Source: Spinellus fusiger
Taxonomy: Eukaryota > Mucoromycota > Mucoromycetes > Mucorales > Phycomycetaceae
NCBI GenBank assembly: GCA_025094145.1
Contig: JALLLS010000011.1
Span: forward strand, 248,001 to 312,000
Direction: 5' to 3'
Length of the DNA: 64,000 bases
A model generated the notes under the pieces. The model worked only from the letters and a program-made list of their open reading frames with translations, had not been told where the DNA came from and searched no databases. This document shows, piece after piece, positions 1-11,600 of this stretch. Every line of letters starts with the position of its first letter. Position 1 is the stretch's first letter. Made by a program: the position numbers and the translations under genes.

Positions 1-101
1 TGCATTTTTTTTTCAAAAGTTCTCATAGGGTGGCCAACATGCCCAATGCGCGAATAGCATCCAACACCCATAAATAAAAATACTTTGAACTGTATATAGG
101 C
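1..101 (+). mobile_element. LINE 3' tail, severely 5'-truncated copy
   Basis: The stretch from about position 12 to 101 reads through a core (CATAGGGTGGCCAACATGCC) and ends in an A-rich segment closing with TTTGAACTGTA. The same tail occurs at 11636-11719, 27362-27440 (reverse), 30160-30248 and 58262-58352. At 27.4 and 58.3 kb it sits downstream of reverse-transcriptase coding sequence, so it is the 3' end of a non-LTR retrotransposon. Its left boundary may lie outside the window. It interrupts the gag-protease relic that follows on the opposite strand. Confidence 0.75.
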
Positions 102-858
102 TGTATCTTACACTTCTTCCCAATAGCTGTGCTTTGCAAGAGACTTTCCATGGCATCCAGTGTTTTGGCTCCAACAATTATATTCCACTCTGTTTTGAAA
201 TCGATGACTGCCAGACTAGTCCAACGGCCAGGGCTGTTGTTGATTCTTAGCTTGGCATTAGATCGTCCATGGGCGGTGTATGTAGTAGGGTCCCACAAGA
301 AACGGAGCTTTAGTGGTGACTCTGTCTTTATACATAGACCTAATTGATCGGCAGTTTCTTTGGTTATTAGATCGGCAGCAGCTCCTTGGTCAGCCACTGC
401 ATATACTCTTTTTCCTCCAATAGAAGCTTCTGGGAGAGTTACCTAATGTGTGGAAATTTTCCCTCTTGTTATGGCGACATTTGATACCCCAGAAGGTTGT
501 AGATTTTCATGGCCTCTTCTGAGCAGTTTTTGGGTGTGTGCTATTCAAAACACAATCTTCCTGAAAGCTTGACTATAAACTCGTTCTTGTATCCATGGAC
601 TGGAAAGCTCTTGGCCAAAAATGCATACAGGTTCCCGGTGTTTTGATGACATTAGTCTCCACTGATTTGGCTGTTTTGTCACTTGGCTTTGTATTGAGTA
701 GCATTGTAGTCAAGAAAGGGCTCAATTAGTCAAATAGACCTTTTCCCCATTCGCCCATTTCGTCCATCTAAGAGTTTATGTCCATAGACTCAATATCACC
801 AGTAAAGATAGATGCTTGCTTGATGAAGAACTCTTGGGCAGTGGTAACATTCATTGTT
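23..858 (-). pseudogene. gag-protease relic of an LTR-type retrotransposon
   Basis: On the minus strand a reading frame opens with ATG at 858 (MNVTTAQEFF...) and runs through several stop codons into a retropepsin-like stretch at about 447-100. There the sequence SIGGKRVYAVADQGAAADLI resembles the catalytic D-S/T-G-A region of Ty3/gypsy-type aspartic proteases, with Q in place of S/T after the Asp. It is followed by a typical flap/core ending in IIVGAKTLDAM. The last ~22 residues of the open frame are not protease: they are translation of the inserted LINE tail. No reverse transcriptase or LTR is visible, because the element continues out of the window or has been lost. Multiple in-frame stops make this a dead copy. 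Family placement is inference from the protease motif only. Confidence 0.6.
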
Positions 859-859
859 G

Positions 860-1320
860 TAAAGTAATAGGAAAAAATAATTGTTCGAAATCCTTAAGCA
901 AAAAAGTGTACTGTTTGGAATTATAAAGTATATTTCTCAAAGATGTAAAGGGTGCATCTGTTCCCTCTATTTATGATATTCTATATTACACCTATATGGA
1001 ATTACTATAACAGGTTCTCTTGAAATAAGTGGCTAGGTCTCCTTATTTATAACAATATTAATATAAATTGGCTTATTCTTGTCATCATTCACAATACATA
1101 ATAGTATTTTGAATTATTATATCACTCAGTGTTGCTTTGCACACTACATCAGAAAGCATTTATATGTTGTAATTGACAACTAGATAGTTTATCTATTTAC
1201 AATGACACTGCTTTTCATTACTGCAACATTGTTTATTAATAATAGCTGTTTTTTTTCCCTGTGCAAGGGATACTACTTTATTTATCATTTGTCATGTATG
1301 TGACATAGTATCCTATCTAT
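860..1320. other. AT-rich spacer without a recognisable gene
   Basis: Short runs of A and T and no sustained coding frame. It probably holds decayed 5' sequence of the gag-protease element and the 3' flank of the gene at 1324-2103. Confidence 0.5.
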
Positions 1321-1323
1321 GCA

Positions 1324-2103
1324 TTAGACCTGACTCATGGTAGAGTAAATAATCAAGGGCTTACCAATGGCCTTTGGTGTTGAGACAGAATAACATATAA
1401 TATCCCCTTGTCTCTCACTTCCTAAGATTTGCATTGGTTTGTCTTTCCAATAAACTGTACGTTTTTTATCTGATTGACTAGTATTGACACTTTCTGTCAA
1501 TCGAGGAGGGTTTATTATTGCTGATTTCGATGGTTCTTTAGTATTATTTCTGTATTGATGTGTTCTTTTCCTACCTTCTGATGATGAGATGACAACAACA
1601 GGTTGAGGTATGTTGAATTTCTGTTTAGAACTCTTGACTAAAAATGGAGCGTATTGTTCAAAGTCTTCTACAGGCAGTTTTGAAGGCTTATTTGACGAAT
1701 CCGGCTTATAACGAGAAAGAGCAAGAGGATATGACTGAGGAAGAGGGTCTGTGTTTAAGCGGCAAGGCTTATGCTTGTTTGGTATTGGTGATTTTCCTCT
1801 ATTACTAAGTAAATCCTCCTTTTTATACTGCTCAAAAAGCTGGATCAGTGTGGGATCATTATTCATTCGCATGCTCCACTCTATGTCATGAGTGGGATGA
1901 TGTTGAAAACCACACATGTACCAGCGTAATGACTTGTACGAGTTACTTTGTCTCTTGTGCTTGATATACTTAATCATTTGTTTGAGGCTGATGGGAAATG
2001 GGTTTTCATCACTGATATTATCTGCATAGCGCATGTAGGTTTCGGTAATACGCTTCCAGGTAGGTATATACCCCCCTTTTTCTTTATTCGTTTCTTCTGA
2101 CAT
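1324..2103 (-). CDS. Hypothetical 259-aa protein, possible recombinase-type N-terminal domain
   Basis: This uninterrupted 259-codon frame starts MSEETNKEKGG and ends at 1324. I do not recognise a family with certainty. Residues about 12-95 (TWKRITETYMRYADNISDENPF and following) look helical, with a pattern reminiscent of the SAM-like DNA-binding domain at the N-terminus of tyrosine recombinases such as Crypton proteins. No catalytic R-H-R-Y domain follows. The rest is Ser/Pro/Lys-rich and probably disordered. A TATA box (TATATAAAAG on the minus strand, 2131-2140) lies only about 30 bp upstream of the ATG, implying a very short leader. The domain suggestion is inference. The frame could be a live host gene or a domesticated or truncated recombinase. 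Confidence 0.5.
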   Translation of the reverse strand: MSEETNKEKGGYIPTWKRITETYMRYADNISDENPFPISLKQMIKYIKHKRQSNSYKSLRWYMCGFQHHPTHDIEWSMRMNNDPTLIQLFEQYKKEDLLSNRGKSPIPNKHKPCRLNTDPLPQSYPLALSRYKPDSSNKPSKLPVEDFEQYAPFLVKSSKQKFNIPQPVVVISSSEGRKRTHQYRNNTKEPSKSAIINPPRLTESVNTSQSDKKRTVYWKDKPMQILGSERQGDIICYSVSTPKAIGKPLIIYSTMSQV

Positions 2104-2130
2104 GCTTTACAAATAAAAGCTCTCTTGCCA

Positions 2131-2140
2131 CTTTTATATA
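2131..2140 (-). promoter_or_regulatory. TATA box of the gene at 1324-2103
   Basis: TATATAAAAG on the minus strand, 28-37 bp upstream of the ATG at 2103. Confidence 0.4.
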
Positions 2141-2149
2141 CTGGTAATA

Positions 2150-2600
2150 GTATTGTTACTCTTAATAATAGTATAGAATAGTTCTCATTCAACTGTAGAT
2201 TATGATGGAGGTGGAGTAGAGTAGAGTAGAGTGAAGAGCAGAGGTAGTATTCAGAGAGAAAAGTGTATTATAAGTAACTGTTAACATTTTTGTCATGTAA
2301 TCATCAGTGGCTCTTAAGTCCAAAGGAAATTTAGTCAATTGACAGGTGTGTGATATAAGGCAGCTCAACTATCCTATTTGCCTGGATGTGATGGAAGATG
2401 TCTATTAATCAGTAGCAAATAGTAATTTAGCAATGTCACTGATGTAGAACTATCAGACAAGAAAATAGCCAGTGGCTGTCTACAAGAATAACAATGTTCA
2501 AAAACCCTAATAAGCAGGAGGTGTGTTAAGTAGGTAAAAGTTATATTTCTCAAAGACTTCATTCTATGAATCTAAGGACTACTTGTATACATCTTCTTCC
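2150..2600. other. Intergenic spacer with a short GAGTA tandem
   Basis: Contains a small pentamer run (GTAGAGTAGAGTAGAGTGAAG near 2216-2237) and otherwise unremarkable AT-rich DNA. Confidence 0.4.
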
Positions 2601-2604
2601 AAGT

Positions 2605-3590
2605 TATAGCTGATATAGGACTCATTATACAATAGTATTCTCTTCAAAAATGCACAGACAATAATTTTTTCTTAACAGACTTCTAGGGACAGAATATTTC
2701 CTCATTTGCAACACTATCATAATACACCCAGGCACGCAAAACCATTTGTTCAAATCAAATTGAAATGGACTATGATTAGATAACTTCATTACCAGCTGAT
2801 TCACATCTTCTTTGCCCAAAGGACCTTCATAGACTGTCTTTCTCTCTTCCATTTGGGCAAGCCTATCTTAATTCACTTCAACCCACTTTCCTTCATAACC
2901 TTTCAACTCCTCTGCAAGAACACTAAATTCACAATTACCATCTGGCCTTGCTGAAAACACAGTGTCTATTGGGTTTCTTTAAATATAAAGTTAGTTACAT
3001 ACGTTTTAAGTGGTGGATATTATTAATTTCTAGATACTGTTGTTTCTTTTTTTTGTCTTTTTATCACCTTTTCAATATGCTCCAACCTCACCAATTCGCG
3101 CTTTGTCGATTTGATTTTGAGATACTTTACTTTGGTTGTTGGCTGAAAGATGTCTGCCAAGTTTAAAGTATTGGTCTTTCTATTTTCTACCATCTGCCTT
3201 ATTTGCTCTCTGATATTGGTTGCTTGAGAATAATTATTAATATTTTCTAGTGTATCTTCAATGTCATAAAAGCATCTCATAATATCTTGTTTTACATCTG
3301 GTATACGGTCAACACTCTTGGAGATAAGCTGTTCTTCTGCTTCTGTTTCATCTTTTTCTATAGTTCTCTGAGAATAAATATGAAATCTCTTTCCTGATGT
3401 CATTTAGTGCAAATACAGAGACATTGTAGACAAAGTCTGCAATCAATACTGCATACTTGGAACTTAAATGTGAGTTGATGCCAAAGGTTTCCTTTACATT
3501 TGTTGATTGCCCTTTAATTCCCTCTTTATATATATATATATATAAAGAGTTAGCTTTACTGAATAATTGATTCAAAAAAAACATGTCTAA
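2605..3590 (-). pseudogene. Relic of a transposase/OTU-like protein
   Basis: Three minus-strand blocks in order resemble the C-terminal part of fungal FAR1/MULE-like transposases fused to an OTU-like fold. Block 1 (about 3580-3350) contains a helix-rich segment ending VSVFALNDIRKE. Block 2 (3403-3023, 126 codons) contains a basic tail with the signature KSTKRELVRLEHI. Block 3 (about 2950-2625) contains FSARPDGNCEFSVLAEEL, whose DGNC-F core is the catalytic-Cys loop of OTU proteases, followed by W-x-V-x and a hydrophobic segment ending WFCVPGCIM. Blocks 2 and 3 are separated by a stretch that could be an intron, and an in-frame stop (WVEVN*) interrupts block 3. No intact DDE domain is visible upstream. 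The family call is inference from these motifs. Confidence 0.5.
3525..3545. repeat. (TA)n microsatellite
   Basis: TATATATATATATATA run inside the degraded transposase region. Confidence 0.7.
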
Positions 3591-3599
3591 TTAATTTTT

Positions 3600-5300
3600 T
3601 GTATAATAATCGAATTAAACTCGATAAACAGAGCACTTATTACTATCATAAAATACATAACAGTTATTTGTAATTGATATTCGATAGAGTCTCCTTCTTA
3701 TTTTGGTAATAAATGAGTTCTAATTCTCAAAAAGAGTGATATTTCCAATTATGGCAAAAATCTTCACGACATCACACTCAGTGTATAGGATATATAAAGA
3801 AAGATTAAGGCTATTCGATCAAACTATTGCTGCAATTGGCTAAAATGTCTGGAAAGTTAACCTTCGATGTGTAGAATAGGCAGTGATGCAACGCCTATTC
3901 GTATGGGTGGCCGTAGGAAGGTGGGAAATCGGTGAAGTTGCTAGAATTAGGTAGAATAATGGAATGTTTCAGAAGAGAAGTGTATATAATAGTTAGTTGT
4001 ATATTTTAAATAAAGAAGCCCACAGCACATCTTTGATTCCGTCAAAAGGGTGGCTTATACCCTTGGTGAAGTGTAGTTGCTGGTTCTTGCTTTGTTCCTG
4101 TTTATTTTGTTTGTTTGTCTTTTCCATTAGTCCGCCGTTAGTAAGGCCGTTCTTATCTGTCTTCTCGTGTGTCCACAGGTCGACTGTCAGAGTACCGCTT
4201 CCAAACCATCAACCCTATACTTTCTTGTAGTGGTAGAGAAGTGAGTCCCCTCATACACCACACAAGAGTTCCCCCAACCCGTGCACATGCAAGAACATCT
4301 GACCTTCTCCCCAAGGTCCTACGTGTCTCCAAGCTCATCCCGAGTGCCTAAAGCTACAGATGTTTAAATAATGCATTTCAAACTCTTTTTAGCCATTTTA
4401 GAAATTGGTGCTGTCTTTATAATTGAGTGTACATCGGACTTTATAAGTAAAAAGGTATCTGTTTCAAATCCCGTGTTAATTTAGAGTGAATTGGCCTTTA
4501 CTTATGATTCCTATTGTTTTTTATATACTCTTTTATATTCTGTTTTTCTTATCTAAAAAATACTATAGCCTTTGTATTAGACCCAAAGATAATAATAAAA
4601 AACTTCAAACTTCAAAATCAATGAACAGTTGTTCAGAAGATCATGGAGTTATAGTCATAATAAAGTTGAGCTTGCAAGCTTTAGGCCTCCTTAGGTTTGA
4701 GAAATATGGAAAGAGTTAACAAGGCTCAGTTTAGCGTCACTAAATAGAATTAAAAACAACGGATGAATTGATTATAATAAAAAGAACAGTGAAAACCCTT
4801 TCTTCCTCAATACTATAATATTTGTCTTTTGAATCAATGATTAGAATAAATTATCGATAGAGCATATATCTTCATGTGATATAATTAATGAAAAATCAAT
4901 AGTAAATATGAATAATAAGTTTAAAGTATCCAATCTATTCATCTAGTAGAAGAAATGATATGATAATTCCGCTGTAAAAGTCTATAATGTAAATACATAC
5001 ACATGTACATTGATGATAGAGGATGATCACAAAAAAATTACCTTGATAAATACCCTGCATAAACATCATAATTTACTTGAGAGCCATAGTTCATTATACT
5101 ATAGGGTATAGTATTGTTACCAAGGCCTACTCTATTAATATTAAAATAGAAAAGGAAAAATAGTACTCTTATATACAGCAGCATACATTCAAGATAAGTT
5201 CGACCTTAAGTTTACCCAAATATCTTTCATTTATAGCATACATACATACAAAAAAAGTCCTTTATTTAGATTTATCAATATAATATATAAAGCAGCACAT
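3600..5300. other. Intergenic region, no supported gene
   Basis: Holds short frames only. A TATA-like GATATATAAAGA near 3788 precedes an ATG at 3844 that opens just a 9-codon frame. A less AT-rich island at 4130-4350 has an open plus-strand frame of 60 codons that I cannot relate to any family. Confidence 0.4.
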
Positions 5301-5307
5301 ACTACAC

Positions 5308-6989
5308 CTATTCGAAGTTAATTAGAAAGTATGGATGAAGCAATGCCGATTCTGCTGATATTCTATGAGCAGGATCATAGGTAAGCAAACGTCTCAAGAG
5401 GTCCAATAAACCATGAGTATGTCGGAGGGAATAAGGTGAAATACACTAGTTAATCCATAAACCCTGAGTGGTTAGAGATTATATATTTCTCTTTTATTTT
5501 TCTAAAGTAAAATATCCAACGAATCTGTCACTTGTAAAATTAGACTTACCGAGAGATGGTCTATGGACAAACGACTAAATAAGTGGCAATCATCCGTATC
5601 CTCAGTACAAGCCAAACTATCCTTATTAATACTCATTTTGGCCTGTTCACTAGAGTACAGAAATATGAGTGGAATGGAATGAGATATGAGTGTTGATTGA
5701 ACTGGTAAGATACCTTGCACGACAGATTAAGGACTGTGGAATGGGTCCAAGAACATTTTGCATCATCTTCAATTGTTTGTAACTATTGCTGGATGGGAAG
5801 AGATGTTTCCCAGTTGCAAACTCGAATATAACACATCCAACAGACCATATATCACTAGGATAAGACCACTCAAGGCCTAGGAAGAGTTTATGAATATTAG
5901 AGATACTAATAATAACACTCTCATTTATATCTACCTAGAGTAACCTCGGGTGCTCTGAAATAGGGTGTAGTGATTAATGAGTGATGAACACTATCATTTA
6001 AGATAGTACATCCAAAATCGATAAGACGGATATCAATAGATGATAGAGCCTTCTGTGTCTAATAATACTGGTTAATACACACACATTATTACATGTTACT
6101 ATCTCTACTTTTGATTACCTCTTTGCTGTTTAGATCTTCCAATGGAAAATTATTTGCCATTAAAACATTAGTTGTCTTTATATCAGTATGGATTAATTTG
6201 AGTCTATGTAAAACTGAAACTACATTAGTCATCTTATCCATAAGAAAATAAAACCTACAGGCTACACTATTTAACAATTGCTTTGAGAATACTTGAACCT
6301 GGGAGTGATTGAATTTTAAAAAGTTGTGTGCATTCCGAAGCTCTTAAATTGATGGACCTAGCATTTCAAGAAGTATACAGGTATGGCCGTTATACCTGAA
6401 CCAATCTATCATAGTAACGCATTTACTAAGTATAACAAAGGTTAGTAAATAATTTTGTTTTGTTTAAAAGAAATAAATAAATGCTGCCTATAGGTAATAC
6501 TATAAGACTCTCTAGTACTCACTTTAACCCTTTAGGGTCATGATTTTTCAGCATTGTGAGTATATGAGCCTCATGCTGTGGTTCTTCTCGATTCTTTAAA
6601 CTACTCCTATCAATTTTTATAGCGTAGAAATGGCGACCCACGGTATCATAGCAACGGAAAACTCTTCCAAATGAACCTTGGCCTATAACCTTTAGTGTTT
6701 TGTCTATTCTATAAATGAGAATTGACTAGTGAACCCGGGAATTTGCCTACATTCTTTTTATACACTTACACCTTTCCAGTATTAGATCAATAGAATTATC
6801 AGCATAGAAGCCAGTTTCATCACAGCATGACTCATGTATATCTTTAGGTGGGTGAACAGAAGTCTCTTGGCACGCTATCATAGAGTATCAGCCCATTGAT
6901 TGCCTTGCGAATGTACATGTGGATTTACCTGTACTTGAGCTCCACAGCAGGTTATCAGTTTTATTACAGAGCTGTGGTTTCTTTGTCAT
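5308..6989 (-). pseudogene. LAMMER/CLK-like protein kinase with one nonsense codon
   Basis: A multi-exon kinase gene on the minus strand: ATG at 6989 (MTKKPQLCNK), introns with GT-AG ends, stop at 5308. Kinase landmarks appear in order: glycine loop GQGSFGRVF (~6690), VAIK-type lysine FYAIKI, GPS region [11 protein letters not shown], catalytic loop LIHTDIKTTNVLM (~6170), IDFGC (~6015), RAPEVTL (~5945), WSYPSDIWSVGC (~5850), a degenerate LAMMER motif YKQLKMMQNVLGPIP (~5770), and a C-terminal [20 protein letters not shown] (~5390). CLK/Kns1 kinases phosphorylate SR proteins and act in nucleus and cytoplasm. The catalytic residues K, HxD, DFG and APE are present, but HxDLKPEN is changed to HTDIKTTN. 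A TAA at 6344-6346 replaces the expected Tyr after GPSI. I call it a recent pseudogene; a sequencing error or a truncated product is the alternative. Confidence 0.72.
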
Positions 6990-7779
6990 GTCCGTTTGCT
7001 TTTTTTCTCCTGCATTGTTTGTTTGATTATTTAGTAGCATTATTATACAATATATTCATATATTCATATATTTAATAGTATAAATCCACACAATTATCTA
7101 TAATTTAGAAAATACCATGATATGGGAGTGTTCCACTGCACTCTGGATCTGGCACAGGTACTGGCACAGTTTTTTCCTGTTACTTTTAATAGTGTCATTT
7201 TTCAAACGCCTTTCTTTTCCGCTTTCAGATTTCTTTTTTCTAAGCACAGGGACAGGCATGGGACGAATTTCTTTTTTTCTTTTAATTTTTCTTGAAAGAA
7301 GAAATGGACAGGAAATAAAAAGAAAAAATGGACAGAAAATGAGTTTTCCTTTTAAATTAAATAAAAAAGATATCAGACATGAAGTGGTTTTTCTAAGCAG
7401 TTGAAAGCACAATCATTTCTTCCTTCTTCCACTTCCATAGTGTAATGGAATGGAATGAAAAACAGGTAGGAAATTCATATCCAGCAACTCGTTTTCTATT
7501 GACTTTAGTTTTTGAATTCCTATTGGCCTGTCTAGTTTTTTAGGTGAAAGAGTGGGTCGCTTGATTCTCCTTCCCACTGACACACACCTGCCCATACTCA
7601 CACAGTCTCTCTGTCTGATTCTCTGCCTGATTCTCTGCCTCTATTTTTTTTTCAAGTTTGTGTACTTTTTAAAATGCTGACCTCATCATCATTTTTGCTT
7701 GAGCGTTGTTTATAGTCTTAGGGCTTGAACACTCCCTCTACTCTTTTTTTTTTCTTTCTAAAATATACCTTTTTACACT
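6990..7779. other. Divergent intergenic region with purine/pyrimidine-biased tracts
   Basis: Strong T/C then A/G strand asymmetry (about 7160-7400) and CT-repeats (7600-7640) ahead of the ABC ATPase start. Open frames on both strands here are low-complexity and read as artefacts. Confidence 0.45.
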
Positions 7780-8609
7780 ATGACTATATTGGAGGCAAAA
7801 GGGTTCTCTATGCAATTGGAAGATGGCCGCTGGTTATTTAAAAATGTCGATATTACACTAAACAAGGGGGATGTTTTTGTATTAAGAGGACAGAGTGGTG
7901 CAGGGTAAGTTAGCCACCTCAGCAACAGTCATTGATAGTGTTGGATAGAAAAACAACACTATTAAAAGCATTAGCAGAGCTTATCCCCTATACTTCTGGA
8001 ACATCAATGCTGTTGGGAAAGACACCTGTTGACTATGGTATTCCCAAGTGGCGTTCAAGGGTAATGTATGTGCCTCAGAGACCTGCTATTCATTCTGGAG
8101 TGCCCCTTGAACTCTTTGAGATGGTAAAGAAGTATACAAGCCAAAATGGGAAAACATTCGGTGACCCAGTAAGAATTTGTGCAATGGATTAAGGCAGAAT
8201 AAATAACAGAGCTATGAAAGGTAAAGATTGGACTGGAATGGAATCTATCCGAGTCGCATTTTAGCGAGAAATGGAGTCATTTGTCAGGCGGAGAGACACA
8301 GAGAGTTGCACTGGCGATTGCACTAGCCCTTAACCCAGAGGTTTTATTGTTAGATGGTAAGATCAAATAATCCCCAGTCTATAAAATGAACAAGGCTGAG
8401 ATTTGATGAGAATAGAGCCTACATCTGCCCTGGATCCAGAGTCGACTCTTTTAGTGGAAGAAACTTTAAAGAAGCGTACATGTATTTGGATTACTCATAG
8501 TCCACAACAACAAGAGCGAGTAGCTACAAAGTCACTTACTCTTTATCGCCTTACAAAGACACCCTTTGGAAGCGATTCAGAGGCTACAGAAATCGACATA
8601 CCAAACTAA
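7780..8609 (+). CDS. Small ABC-type ATP-binding protein
   Basis: Four exons: 7780-7904, 7949 to about 8140, about 8206-8356, 8416-8609. The product opens MTILEAKGFSMQLEDGRW and carries a complete nucleotide-binding domain: Walker A SGAGKTTLLK formed across the first intron, Q-loop VMYVPQRP, ABC signature LSGGETQRVAL, Walker B EVLLLDEPTSALD formed across the last intron, and the H-loop ITHSPQQ. No transmembrane segment is present. The compact size (about 215-220 aa) and sequence resemble the bacterial YbbL/FetA group of single-domain ATPases, which pair with a separate membrane protein. No partner is visible in this window. Exon 2/3 junction coordinates are approximate because the donor could be GT at 8142 or 8173. 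Substrate cannot be inferred. Confidence 0.8.
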
Positions 8610-11600
8610 TATTGCACTGTCCTAAAGTAGTGACTATGTATCATCCTATTCTTAAGCCTATTCCTTCCTCTTTTTCTCTCTCTTCTAGATATCTTGTTTT
8701 ATATTATCCTTATATCAACAATAGATTTATTATATACTATTATAGTGATATATGTATTCTATAGTTAGAACGCAAATCCATTGAGGAATGCAGTCTGTTT
8801 ATGGTGTATTTGGTCCATGCCATAAATACAGTCATTAAAGCAGAAATTTGTTGTGTCCAACACTATGAGATAGAATAGATATTCCGAGTCTTATGTAAAT
8901 TCTATTGCTCGTGTTGGAGTTTTTATTGACCAGATAATCTACTGCTTTACATCCACACAGTAAACCTAGTAAAGAGTCATTTTGTGTCATCATTAGAGTA
9001 CATATGGTTTGCCTGAGTACACTATTATAAAATTCACAGTTGTTACTTGTATCTTAGTCTAAACTGTAGGGTGGAGTACTTATGGAGGGAATAGTGTTAT
9101 TGTTGAGTGTCCAAGAAGTTATATTGTCGTTAATAACTTGTTAGGTTCAAAGGTATTTTGGTTAGTTAACTTATGATGAGCTCTGTTCTTTTTTTTTATT
9201 CAGCCTCACTATTCTTTTATACTTCTATTCTACTCTAACTATTACTACAGCTATGGTAGAATGAAGGTGCCGAGGGTAGAATGTTTCTTGATGGTGCCTG
9301 ACTTATGATAAATTTCCTTTCGCTGTTATGAACTAGAGCTGATGAATATTTATTATTATTATTATTATTATTATCAGTATTATTCTTATTATTATCATTT
9401 GGAAAATAGTCCTACAATAATAATAAAAAATATTACATTCATTCATATAATAAATGTGCCTACTTTGAATGTATGCACACCCCTACAAGAAAATCTCAAT
9501 CATCTAATTCTAGGCTAAATAAAAACTATAATAAGCAACATTAATTCAACATTGTGTCGAAAATTACTTACGTTTTTTGACCCAAGTTTTGAAACCCTTT
9601 TCATGAGCTTCTATGGACTTCTGTGAGCTTCTAATTTCCTATTTTCTCGACGTCATGAATAAGATTTGCAACAACTATTCAAGTCATCATACTTCTATAT
9701 ATGTCATATATTACAGGGGTATTTAGGTAAAATAAGGTAACTTGAGTCGAAATAAGGTTCTATTTTCTACTTTTCAAACTTATGAGTACCAAGAGGAGGT
9801 TATTATGTACTTTCCAGGATGTCGATGCTTTCTTAGAGAATAAACAAAAGACATTTCATGTGGCAATCATCGGGCACGGTATTTGCATTGTATATTTGCC
9901 TTTTATGTTTGTACTAATAAAGAAGGTGGCTTCTAAATCAATGCCCATATCCAAGTATGTAATACATGCTTTCAAACAATAAATACCATATTTATTTAAT
10001 CAAACAGAAAAGATGAGATGACCAGGAATACTTTTAGAACTTTGTCTGTTGATAAATAATATGTACTGTTAAACACTTCCATGACATAGATATTCGTCAT
10101 TCTAAAATTAAAAAATAGTATTCTTTAACATAGAAAACCATTCACTAATTTAATTAAAGTCTTGAAGAGAATGACAGAAAGATGATTAATGCAGATAAGT
10201 TAAGCTAAAAGTCTTAGTCTATGCTATTGCCACTTGTGGCTTTTTTATGACTCTTAATATAAGACACATGTCGATAAAAGATACATTAGTAAACCTCACG
10301 GGTAGTTGCCTTTATACAAAACTCAACAGAATGCTCTTTGAATTATCAATAGGATTAAAATAGGAGGGATACCATAGAATCAAGTCAAAAGTATTCATCA
10401 AGTGTATTCCGAAGGCGTTATATTAAGTTGAGGGCGTCTTTTATTGTAATTATACCTTCTTATTTCTTCCATTTGCTATCCGTATTATTCTATTAGCATA
10501 GACACTAGCATTGTTCTCATAAGAAACATACCTTGCTAATGTAGTCGACTTGAGAACGGAGCATCTATCGGGGTATTCTCCCTTCTTCAGACCATCCAAT
10601 TGTTTAGAACAACTTGTATTGTATTTGTACTATGTGCATTGCAACACTTGATTCCATACAGATAAACTTCTTTTTATTATTATTATTATTATCATTATTA
10701 TCATTATGAATTTCAAGACTAGGCCTGTCAATAATCCTGTTTAAAAAAGGGTTCAGAGTATGTCTTTTTTTATAATCTCTCCTGTCAGAAGGAAATTATT
10801 TTCCTTCTATTCTTAAAAGGATATGTCAAAAATTCATGTAGTTTACATTAAGAATAACAGCAGTTTGAATTGGGTGGATGCCTTTTACAATTACATCGTG
10901 GACAAAAAGATTACCATTGTTATTGATTGAGAGTAACGCAACCCGAATTAGGAGAGAATCTCCACGCACTATCTGTGGGAACACAAATGATTTAAACAGC
11001 TTGCAAGAGATAGAAAGGTAGAATCATACAATCATCGACAAAATATTAAATCATAGAAATACAGCGTTATAGGTACATATAGATGTATACTTATTATTGA
11101 TTGAGTAAAGGAGGTTTGAGAAATATAATTTATACATCAAGAACTACACCCTTTGGTTATAGTTTCGTAAAACCATTGTAGTTCTTTATGTATATTTTAA
11201 AACTGTCATGGAAAGATTAAAGTTTTGACTTGTGATAAAGTGAATGTTTATGGTAGAAATCAGTCTCAACTCCATTCACTTGTCTTATGTATTCTTTCTT
11301 CCCATGCCCACTCGATTGACTTCACAGTCCCTTCAAACCATGGATACTGCTTTATATGCGTTAAGTAGGAGTTTATAAGTATTTCGTCAAGCATTAATAA
11401 AATAGGATTGTGGTGCCAAATACGGCATTGTACATTCATAAAGTGAATCTTGTATGAAGAAGAAGGAAAAAGAATGCTTAAAGAAAACGATGACTCTGGA
11501 CAGAATCTCGGATAGAAAATCACGTGTAGAATAGTAAGGATTTCGGCGTTGTAGATTACTTTATTCGTGAAGGAATACTATTTTTATGCTTGTGATTTAA

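Noticed and set aside
3844..3873. ATG after a TATA-like box, reading MSGKLTFDV then stop
   Set aside because: Nine codons only; resemblance to a histone start is limited to MSG and nothing follows.
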